From Fimbriimonadaceae bacterium (GTDB lineage: Bacteria; Armatimonadota; Fimbriimonadia; Fimbriimonadales; Fimbriimonadaceae), in assembly GCA_025451715.1 (NCBI GenBank), contig JANWJY010000003.1, positions 1 to 5,307 of the forward strand: 5,307 bases of DNA. Reading direction: 5' to 3'. The stretch's first letter is position 1, and each line of letters starts with the position of its first letter. The notes beneath the pieces were generated by a model, which worked only from the letters and a program-made list of their open reading frames with translations, did not search any database and was not told the DNA's origin. Positions 1 through 5,070 of the stretch are shown piece after piece. The position numbers and the translations under genes were made by a program.

Positions 1-215
1 CCGGATCTCCGTCGCCCGCGTTTGAGTGACAACCATTGGGTCTCCTCTCACATTGCTTTTACGTCGATTCAGCCTCCTTTTCTGGTGACGGGCACCACCC
101 ACCGACACTACTCCCGCCTATCGCGACCAACCCACGCACTACACGGATCAACCGCAAATAGCGACTCGCGCGGCGCAAGAAGACCGTGTGTGTCGCCCTT
201 GGCGTCTCCCACGGC
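1..215. other. Stretch without a recognisable gene
   Basis: Frames crossing this stretch are either closed quickly or run straight on into the tRNA-like element, which is typical of spurious ORFs. Two plus-strand frames close near the left edge (TGA at 23-25 and 27-29), so the last few codons of an upstream gene could lie at bases 1-25, but too little is visible to say. I see no clear terminator or promoter. Confidence 0.4.
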
Positions 216-310
216 GGCGCAGAAGACGCATGGCTACGCGAAGTGGGGGCGGTCTCCAAAACCGTTTCGGGCTCTTGGGTCCGACGAGGGTTCAAATCCC
301 TCCCCCTCCG
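216..310 (+). tRNA. Class II tRNA-like element, probably a decayed tRNA-Ser (anticodon position reads CCA)
   Basis: The 3' two-thirds fold as a tRNA. The anticodon stem GCGGT (249-253) pairs with ACCGT (261-265) around the 7-base loop CTCCAAA. A long variable arm (267-284) has TCGG pairing with CCGA. The T arm is GAGGG-TTCAAAT-CCCTC (286-302). Then come CCCCTCC, the 3' acceptor strand (303-309), and G310 as discriminator. A long variable arm with discriminator G and a GGTCT-NN-AAAACC anticodon arm is typical of bacterial tRNA-Ser. The 5' part is poor: the expected acceptor GGAGGGG is absent. The best placement (GGCGCAG, 216-222) pairs at only 4 of 7 positions, and the D arm is irregular although a GG occurs at 232-233. 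The loop would place CCA (normally Trp) at the anticodon, where Ser would have CGA or TGA. No 3' CCA is encoded. I read it as a pseudo-tRNA or the 3' remnant left at an integration site. Only 249-310 is well supported. Confidence 0.5.
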
Positions 311-333
311 CTTAACCCCGCTTACCGAGCGGC

Positions 334-353
334 GTATCCACAACTGTGGATCA
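334..353. promoter_or_regulatory. Palindromic pair of DnaA-box-like 9-mers
   Basis: GTATCCACA (334-342) and TGTGGATCA (345-353, TGATCCACA on the other strand) each differ by one base from the DnaA box TTATCCACA. They face each other across two bases, giving a perfect 7-bp inverted repeat ATCCACA-AC-TGTGGAT (336-351). DnaA boxes are bound by the replication initiator and occur at origins, in dnaA promoters and scattered elsewhere. No dnaA, dnaN, rpmH or parAB gene is visible here and there is no cluster of further boxes, so an origin is not supported. It could also be the dyad operator of an unrelated regulator. Confidence 0.35.
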
Positions 354-452
354 CGCTGTGCGTTTTCGAGCGACCATCGTGCGTGTAACGCTGCCCGCAA
401 CCTCTGGCCCAAGACCCGCTTTTCATCCGCGCACAGCGCTAGTTCAGCTGGC

Positions 453-1895
453 TCAACGGGCCGGCGAAGGACGAAACGCGTAGACCGTCCCTTTGGTATC
501 CGCTCCGAGCACTGTCCCTGCGACCGTGATCATCGCGGCAACCGTTCCGCCATTCGTCGGGTAGGACCAGAGGCTGAGGCCGTTGGCGGCGGCGAGCGCG
601 TAGAACCCGCCGGTCTTGCCGCCGGTCGCGAACAGGACGTTCCCGACTACGAGCGGCTTCGCCTGATTCCCGTCGCCGAGTGCCTTCGACCAGATCGGCC
701 TGAAACCGCAGCCGGGGTCGACATGGAAGGCTCGTACGCCGTTGCCGAGCCGCTTCCCGTCATCGCCGTAGAGGACTGACTGGGCGGAGTAGATCATCTG
801 CTTCGAGACAGACCAGGCCGGCTCGCCGATGAAGGGCGCCACGCCGTCACCAAGCGGAATGAAGACGAGTGAGCCGCGTGACAGGTGCTTGCGGTCGAGG
901 ATGTAGAGGGTCCCGTCTTTGTTGTTGGCCGCGGCCAAGGGCGGGCATGTCTCCGGTTGGAAGAGCAATGCCGCGGCGCCGAAATCGGCGTCTCCGGTCG
1001 GAGGAATCGGCAAGTTGGAAGAGTCGATCACCCTCGTGAGGTCTGGGCTCAGCGCGACGATCTTGTCCCCATAACCGGCGTCGTCCACGAAGCACGAGCA
1101 TTCGTCCGACCAGACATGTGAATTGCCGACTCCCGTGTAGATCACTCCGTCTGTCGGATCGATCGAGACGCCGCCCCAGCCCCACATTCCTCCGAGGTTG
1201 TCCGGACCGGGCACCGGGTCCCATCTCGAAATCGCGCTCGCCGGGTCGAGGGGCACCGCCAGCAGGCTTCCCTCCGGGAATCCGTCCGCGCCGCCGACGT
1301 CGCAATAGGACGCGATCGGCACGTAGAGCCGATCTTGGGCGATGCGCAGGCCGCCCCAGACGTACTCGATGTCCGGCCTCCCTACGACCTGTCGTGGATA
1401 GCCGGCCGCCTCCTCGCCCGTCGCAAGCGAAAGTGCGTGCAGCTGTCCAGTGGCGCCGATGACATAGAGGAGCTTTCGTGTGAGGTCGATGGCGCCAGTG
1501 GACGTAATTCCCCAGGTTCCGCAGACCTCCGTCGTCGTGGTCCCAAGCTGGCGCCGCCACAGCACCGCACCCGTCGCGACGGCGAGGGCGTACACGGAGC
1601 CAGCCTCGGTCGAGACGTACGCCACCTGGCGCGCGCCGACTCGGGCGGAGAGAGGCGAGGCGTAGACGGGGCCGTCCAGCTCGGCCTTCCAGGCCGCCGC
1701 CAAATGGGTGACGCTTCGAAGCGTCAGCAGAGTTGAAGACACCGAGTTCCGGAGCTGATCATCGAAGCCGTAGCTCGTCCACGCGACTGGATCAGACAAC
1801 GCTTTCGGTTTCGGCGTCGGCTTCGGCTTCGCCCCGGCACCCGTCGCGACGACGAAGAAGACGAGCAGAAGAAGACCAAGCGTACGCCGCAGCAT
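453..1895 (-). CDS. Secreted PQQ-binding-like beta-propeller repeat protein
   Basis: The 480-aa product starts with a signal peptide (MLRRT, then a hydrophobic run to about residue 20, likely cut after AGA at 20-22) and a Lys-Pro linker (23-31). No lipobox cysteine is seen, so it is probably exported and released or wall-associated. The rest fits the quinoprotein propeller fold. The opening WTSYGFDDQLRNS (39-51) resembles the start of PQQ-dehydrogenase-like proteins. Repeats of the type (V/L)Y-x-G/T-x-x-G-x-(V/L)-x-AL-x-x-x-TG-x-x-xW occur near 91-118, 141-170, 188-226, 249-289, 320-338, 418-447 and 461-476. CGTWGITSTGAIDLTRKLLY (125-144) matches a conserved second-blade stretch of this group. 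Six cysteines (125, 198, 266, 268, 317, 396) suggest disulfides. The vicinal Cys pair of PQQ alcohol dehydrogenases is missing, so enzyme activity is unproven; a binding or scaffold role is equally possible. The ATG is chosen because it gives a clean signal peptide, although no good Shine-Dalgarno precedes it. It diverges from the glycosyltransferase gene. Confidence 0.88.
   Translation of the reverse strand: MLRRTLGLLLLVFFVVATGAGAKPKPTPKPKALSDPVAWTSYGFDDQLRNSVSSTLLTLRSVTHLAAAWKAELDGPVYASPLSARVGARQVAYVSTEAGSVYALAVATGAVLWRRQLGTTTTEVCGTWGITSTGAIDLTRKLLYVIGATGQLHALSLATGEEAAGYPRQVVGRPDIEYVWGGLRIAQDRLYVPIASYCDVGGADGFPEGSLLAVPLDPASAISRWDPVPGPDNLGGMWGWGGVSIDPTDGVIYTGVGNSHVWSDECSCFVDDAGYGDKIVALSPDLTRVIDSSNLPIPPTGDADFGAAALLFQPETCPPLAAANNKDGTLYILDRKHLSRGSLVFIPLGDGVAPFIGEPAWSVSKQMIYSAQSVLYGDDGKRLGNGVRAFHVDPGCGFRPIWSKALGDGNQAKPLVVGNVLFATGGKTGGFYALAAANGLSLWSYPTNGGTVAAMITVAGTVLGADTKGTVYAFRPSPAR
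1804..1833. repeat. Hexanucleotide tandem repeat (about five TTCGGC-type units)
   Basis: Five consecutive 6-base units (TTCGGT, TTCGGC, GTCGGC, TTCGGC, TTCGCC) encode, on the minus strand, the Lys-Pro/Thr-Pro linker just after the signal peptide of the propeller protein. Because the unit is a multiple of three, gain or loss of a unit would change linker length without breaking the frame. The linker probably spaces the propeller from the membrane or wall (inference). Confidence 0.6.
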
Positions 1896-2021
1896 TGGCG
1901 GGGGAGAGTAACGGCAAGATCCTCTAGCATGCCGCCTGGTCCGATTCCAACGTCCTGGCTCGCGGGAGGGCCGCAGCGATCCTCGATCGGAATTTGCGGC
2001 GACGGTAGATTGCGCGGACGC
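1896..2021. promoter_or_regulatory. Divergent control region with nested inverted repeat
   Basis: If the membrane protein starts at GTG 2022, as its sequence suggests, 126 bases separate the two divergent genes and must hold both promoters. The clearest structure is a nested inverted repeat at 1971-1999: outer arms CCGCA (1971-1975) and TGCGG (1995-1999), inner arms CGATC (1977-1981) and GATCG (1985-1989) around a 3-base loop. It could be an operator or a leader hairpin. On the minus strand a weak TTGGAA...18 bases...TAGAGG pair precedes the propeller gene; I do not regard it as a secure promoter. Confidence 0.35.
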
Positions 2022-4130
2022 GTGGACCCGGGCCGGTTGAGAGCCTGGCCGCTTGCGGCGTTATGGCTGGCCCTCGGAGGAGGGCTGGCGGTGCTGACGA
2101 CCCAGGTCGCCGACTGGTACGTGATGACCGACGAGTTGCTCTACGAGCGGCTGGCCCTGAGCGTCACCCAGCTCCACTCGCCGCTGCCGCACGTCCACGG
2201 CGAGCTGATCGGGAACATCAACCAGCTCTATCCGTTGCTGTTGGCGCCGCTGCTGTCAGGACGGCTCGTCCCTCACGGTCTGCACGACGCGCACGTACTG
2301 AACGCGCTCGTGATGAGCTCCGCATGCATTCCCGCCGCTCTGCTGGCTCGACGCGTCACCGGCAGCACGCGCCTCGCGTATGTGGTGGGCGTGCTGACGG
2401 TCTGCATGCCGTGGATCGCTCTCTCGTCGTTTCTGATGACCGAGTCCGTCGCGTATCCAGCGTTCGCCTGGGCGTTGCTCGCACTGCACAACGCAGCCGT
2501 GTCGCCGCGGCCCCGGAACGACCTGCTCCTGCTCGTCGCGATCGGTGTCGCGATCCTTGCGCGCACGCAGTTCGCGGTGCTGCTGGCGATCGTGCCACTG
2601 GCGCTGCTGCTCGACCGTTTCCGTCCGCGCGTGCTGGTCGCACAGCACCGCGTGCTGGCCGGCGCCTACGTCGCGCTTTTTCTTGCCGCACTCGGTCTGG
2701 CTGCCGCCGGCGAACTGTCGCACGCCCTCGGAACCTACTCTGTCACGGCGGAAGGAAACCTGACGCCGTCCGGTATGCCGCGCTCGCTGCTCGAGCATCT
2801 AACCCCGCTCGGGCTCGGACTCGGAATCGCGCCGTTCATCCTTGCAGTTGCCTGGCCCTTGACCGCGCTCGTGCGCGAGCTGACCCGAGACCAGCACGCA
2901 TACGCAAGTATCGCTGTGGTCACCGTCGTCGCACTTCTGTTCGAGGTGACGTCGTACGACCTCCGCTTCGGTGCGAACCGTTTGCACGATCGGTACCTCT
3001 TCTATCTCGTGCCGCTGCTGCTGATCTCGTGCACCGCGATGGTGCGGGAAAGGGACTGGCCGCGCTGGGCGGTGTTCGGCTCTGGAGCGCTACTCGCGAT
3101 GGCGTTCGCCTTCATGCCGGTCGTCCGCTACGACAAGTTCAACGTGGATTCGCCCGTTGCGCTGCTCAACGAGCCGCTTCTCGGCATCGCGGGCTCGGTC
3201 AACGGCGCGCGTGCCTTGCTCGCATTCGTGACCATCGCAGTCACGCTGCTGCTCATGGTCGGGCGCCGCGTTGCGCTCGCGGTCGTCGTCGTCGGAGCGC
3301 TTGCCATACCGGCGCTAGCAGGCGGTGCGTTCACCCGGCTGTTGGCACACAACGGCACGAGCGGTCGACCGATCACGGTCGACCAGAGCGTGGTCTTCGA
3401 CTGGATCGATCGCAAGGTCGGCACCGGCTCGAGCGTGACGATGCTCCCGTACCCGTTCCTTTACGGGAGTTACTGGGAGAACGTCGCGTACTGGTGGAAC
3501 GTCGAGTTCTGGAACGCGTCGGTTCGAAACGCAGCCGTGTACGAGAACGCCTTCACCGGCACGCCGGAGACCTTTCCGACCGTTCCGCTGAACGTCGACC
3601 GTCAGACCGGCCGCGCCAACGTATCTCCGAGCGACTACGTCGTACAGGGCGTCGCTGAGACCCGGTTCCACCTGTCAGGGAAGGTGCTCGACGAGGATCG
3701 CGGCGCCGCGCTGATCCGCACGCTGCGCCCATGGCGTGCCGACTGGCTCGCCTTCGACCTGTATCGCGACGGCTGGACGATTCCGAAGGTAACTGGCACG
3801 ATCAGAGTCTTCGGCACCCCCGGGCAGGCCGAGACCGAGCGGCGCTACCTGACGATCTCCGTGCGGGCGCCGCAGGACGTCCCGCGACGACCATTCCGCT
3901 TTCACTCCAACGCGGACGATTGGCGCGGCGAGACGAACGCCACGGGAACGAGCAAGCAGATCTCGGTCTGCGTCCCGGCGAACGGCTACGGCGACGTCCA
4001 TGTGGACGCTCCGCGCTACTCGCCGATCTACGGCGACCCGCGCAGCGAGCAGTCCTTCGTCAGTTACGCCCGCTCGGGCGGAGTACTGCTCACCGGCATC
4101 GCGCTCGCCGACGAGGTCGGCCGCTGTTGA
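1929..4130 (+). CDS. GT-C type integral membrane glycosyltransferase (GT39/ArnT-like) with C-terminal soluble domain
   Basis: This polytopic membrane protein probably transfers a sugar from a polyprenyl-phosphate carrier to an extracytoplasmic acceptor; donor and acceptor cannot be told. About 12-13 hydrophobic segments lie between residues 41 and 467 (for example 41-60, 122-140, 147-167, 198-229, 241-261, 292-312, 325-342, 356-372, 379-397, 426-445, 447-467). After the first, ADWYVMTDELLYERLA (61-76) carries an acidic Asp68-Glu69 pair where GT-C enzymes keep their catalytic loop motif. MTESVAYP (170-177) and NRLHDRYLFYLVPLLL (350-365) resemble conserved helices of actinobacterial family members. 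Residues 470-733 form a soluble domain with FDWIDRKVG (490-498) and an aromatic-rich stretch YWENVAYWWNVEFWNAS (515-531). The first 31 residues have weaker codon bias, no hydrophobicity and no ribosome binding site before ATG 1929; GTG 2022 (residue 32) or TTG 2010 are likelier starts. Its stop overlaps a TTG (TTGA, 4127-4130). GT-C membership is fairly sure, the exact family less so. Confidence 0.85.
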   Translation: MPPGPIPTSWLAGGPQRSSIGICGDGRLRGRVDPGRLRAWPLAALWLALGGGLAVLTTQVADWYVMTDELLYERLALSVTQLHSPLPHVHGELIGNINQLYPLLLAPLLSGRLVPHGLHDAHVLNALVMSSACIPAALLARRVTGSTRLAYVVGVLTVCMPWIALSSFLMTESVAYPAFAWALLALHNAAVSPRPRNDLLLLVAIGVAILARTQFAVLLAIVPLALLLDRFRPRVLVAQHRVLAGAYVALFLAALGLAAAGELSHALGTYSVTAEGNLTPSGMPRSLLEHLTPLGLGLGIAPFILAVAWPLTALVRELTRDQHAYASIAVVTVVALLFEVTSYDLRFGANRLHDRYLFYLVPLLLISCTAMVRERDWPRWAVFGSGALLAMAFAFMPVVRYDKFNVDSPVALLNEPLLGIAGSVNGARALLAFVTIAVTLLLMVGRRVALAVVVVGALAIPALAGGAFTRLLAHNGTSGRPITVDQSVVFDWIDRKVGTGSSVTMLPYPFLYGSYWENVAYWWNVEFWNASVRNAAVYENAFTGTPETFPTVPLNVDRQTGRANVSPSDYVVQGVAETRFHLSGKVLDEDRGAALIRTLRPWRADWLAFDLYRDGWTIPKVTGTIRVFGTPGQAETERRYLTISVRAPQDVPRRPFRFHSNADDWRGETNATGTSKQISVCVPANGYGDVHVDAPRYSPIYGDPRSEQSFVSYARSGGVLLTGIALADEVGRC

Positions 4131-4330
4131 GCCGCGTGAGTGTCGGTGGCGGGCCCGACGACCCCGATCTCAAGACGCCGCTAGGCGCGCCCTTCGATTC
4201 ACAGCAACGGGAAACGCCCGACTTCGGGCTAGCCGGGCGAATAGAAGCACCACTTCTGCGCACGTCATCTTCGTGAGCGCTGTTCTGCGCGAATCGCTCG
4301 GACCCTCAGCGACGAGCTTGTCGATCTGCT
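4131..4330. other. Intergenic stretch between convergent genes, no secure gene
   Basis: About 200 bases lie between the glycosyltransferase stop and the stop of the minus-strand 118-aa ORF. A 49-codon plus-strand frame opens at TTG 4127 (overlapping the TGA of the glycosyltransferase gene) and closes at 4276; it begins LSRVSV and then loses any recognisable character. A minus-strand frame from 4331 down to 4172 is also open and may be the former C-terminus of the 118-aa ORF. Its first dozen codons keep G/C-rich third positions, the rest much less. Neither is convincing as an intact gene. Confidence 0.4.
4215..4239. terminator. GC-rich hairpin, possible weak terminator without U-tract
   Basis: CGCCCG (4215-4220) can pair with CGGGCG (4234-4239) over a 13-base loop, or its GCCCG (4216-4220) with CGGGC (4225-4229) over a 4-base loop; the two folds exclude each other. 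It lies about 85 bases after the glycosyltransferase stop, between convergent genes. No run of T follows on either strand, so intrinsic termination is doubtful. Confidence 0.2.
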
Positions 4331-4349
4331 TCAAGACCTGTTCAAGACC
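4330..4349. repeat. 9-base direct repeat TTCAAGACC with 11-base period
   Basis: TTCAAGACC occurs at 4330-4338 and again at 4341-4349, separated by TG. The pair covers the last codons and the stop of the minus-strand 118-aa ORF. The period of 11 is not a multiple of three, so a duplication of this unit would have shifted the reading frame. Confidence 0.7.
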
Positions 4350-4687
4350 GCGCGCTCGTCCGCTAGCAGGGCCAGCACCGCGTTTGCCCAGTCGGCGACG
4401 TCGTCGAGGGGCTCTTGATCGCGGATCGTCATGAAGCCGGCGGTCAGGCCGTCGACCTCCTCCTCATTGAGCCTGTCATCCGGCTCGTCGGCCTGCGAGG
4501 TGTCCGTTCGACCGGCCTCTACTTCGGCCTCACGGGCCATCGCGAAGTGGACGACCCACTCGCGGCTTCGCACGGCGACGGCGAGCTGGTCAAGAAGTTC
4601 GTCGACCCGCTTGCGACCCTCGGGCGTCAATGCGGCCACCGCTTTGGCCAGGTACTTGCTGTGGTGATCTGTTGTGCTCACCGTCAT
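4331..4687 (-). CDS. Unrecognised 118-aa helical acidic protein, possibly the downstream part of a broken gene
   Basis: I do not recognise this protein. Residues 10-58 look like continuous helix, with LTPEGRKRVDELLDQLAVAV (20-39) followed by REWVVHFAMAREAEVEAG (42-59). An acidic linker (61-79) and a second amphipathic helix (93-115) follow. There is no signal peptide, membrane segment or cysteine, so it should be cytosolic. The ATG at 4687 has only GGGGG directly against it; a GTG two codons further in (4681) would be better spaced from it. Upstream the frame stays open for 41 more codons to a TGA at 4811-4813, and beyond that TGA lies the 55-aa ORF in the same frame. The C-terminus ends in a direct repeat whose removal would extend the protein by 53 codons. 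It may be a real small gene or the larger piece of a pseudogene. Confidence 0.55.
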   Translation of the reverse strand: MTVSTTDHHSKYLAKAVAALTPEGRKRVDELLDQLAVAVRSREWVVHFAMAREAEVEAGRTDTSQADEPDDRLNEEEVDGLTAGFMTIRDQEPLDDVADWANAVLALLADERAVLNRS

Positions 4688-4810
4688 CCCCCGTGAAGAT
4701 CGAGTGCCAACACCTTCAATCTTGACGGTCCGAGGTGCCGCTCGTGCCCTGGGCTGGTCATCGTTGTCGATGCCGTTGGGGCGAACGACGTCTTTCGGAC
4801 AATGCCCCGG

Positions 4811-4978
4811 TCAAATTCCGTCGGTCTTCATCCTCGTCATTCCTGATGGCCCGACTTCGCGCTCGTCCTCCTCATGCGACTCGTATTCCTCTTCGCCCGA
4901 ATCGCGCTCTATCTTGCGCGGCTCACTCACCACCTCTGGACTGCGTCTACCTCGGCGCGATTGCAGCCACTTGAACAT
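4811..4978 (-). CDS. Small 55-aa highly charged ORF with strong ribosome binding site
   Basis: The product begins MFKWLQSRRGRRSPEVVSEP, continues with a Glu/Asp-rich middle (residues 23-41, including GEEEYESHEEDER) and ends with KTDGI before TGA. I know no family for it. The N-terminus is basic and the middle acidic, with no membrane segment. The start is supported by GGAGG placed 6 bases before the ATG. It lies 92 bases after the cupin stop on the same strand, so the two may be cotranscribed. Beyond its TGA the same frame stays open for 41 codons and runs into the 118-aa ORF, so this could be the true N-terminus of a 215-residue protein interrupted by one nonsense codon. Confidence 0.5.
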   Translation of the reverse strand: MFKWLQSRRGRRSPEVVSEPRKIERDSGEEEYESHEEDEREVGPSGMTRMKTDGI

Positions 4979-4982
4979 CACT

Positions 4983-4990
4983 CACCTCCC
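4983..4990 (-). promoter_or_regulatory. Strong Shine-Dalgarno site for the 55-aa ORF
   Basis: On the minus strand GGGAGGTG (GGAGG core at 4985-4989) sits 6 bases before ATG 4978. A GTG lies immediately next to that ATG, and a TGA in the same frame stands just before the GTG, so the start cannot lie further upstream. It is the best ribosome binding site I see in the window and is the main reason to treat this ORF as translated. Confidence 0.6.
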
Positions 4991-5070
4991 TCACGCTGTC
5001 GACAAAGCCTTCCACGAATCTCCACCTGTCGTAGCACACGCTCGCCTCATCCGGACGGTTCTGAGGGCTG
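4991..5070. other. Short spacer between cupin gene and 55-aa ORF
   Basis: Eighty bases without a gene. They contain the 8-base palindrome TGTCGACA (4997-5004) a few bases before the ribosome binding site. I see no terminator hairpin, which fits cotranscription, and no clear promoter. Confidence 0.35.

Noticed and set aside
1..29. Possible last codons of an upstream plus-strand gene (frames ending at TGA 23-25 or 27-29)
   Set aside because: Only seven or eight codons are visible and two frames close almost together, so neither can be preferred.
243..310. Alternative tRNA with GTGGGGG (243-249) as 5' acceptor strand
   Set aside because: It pairs at most of 7 positions with 303-309, but leaves only 36 bases for the D, anticodon and variable arms and overlaps the anticodon stem, so no tRNA shape results.
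22..315. Frames crossing the tRNA-like element (22-315, 186-779 and minus 59-412)
   Set aside because: Endings or stretches such as GSNPSPSA and GRDLNPRRTQEPET are the well-known spurious translations of tRNA-Ser sequence; no protein features are present.
429..439. Short GCGC/GCGC hairpin after the propeller gene stop as a terminator
   Set aside because: A 4-bp stem with a 3-base loop and no T-tract; too weak to call.
847..1560. 237-codon minus-strand frame inside the propeller gene
   Set aside because: Arg/Gly/His-rich shadow composition; the other minus frame has a signal peptide and propeller repeats.
2063..3658. 531-codon open frame on the plus strand overlapping the membrane protein
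   Set aside because: It is very rich in Arg, Ala and Gly with no domain pattern, a usual shadow frame of a GC-rich gene. The overlapping frame has clear membrane segments and GT-C motifs.
4243..4257. AGAAG-CACCA-CTTCT inverted repeat
   Set aside because: A 5-bp A/T-containing stem with no T-tract; expected by chance in a window of this size.
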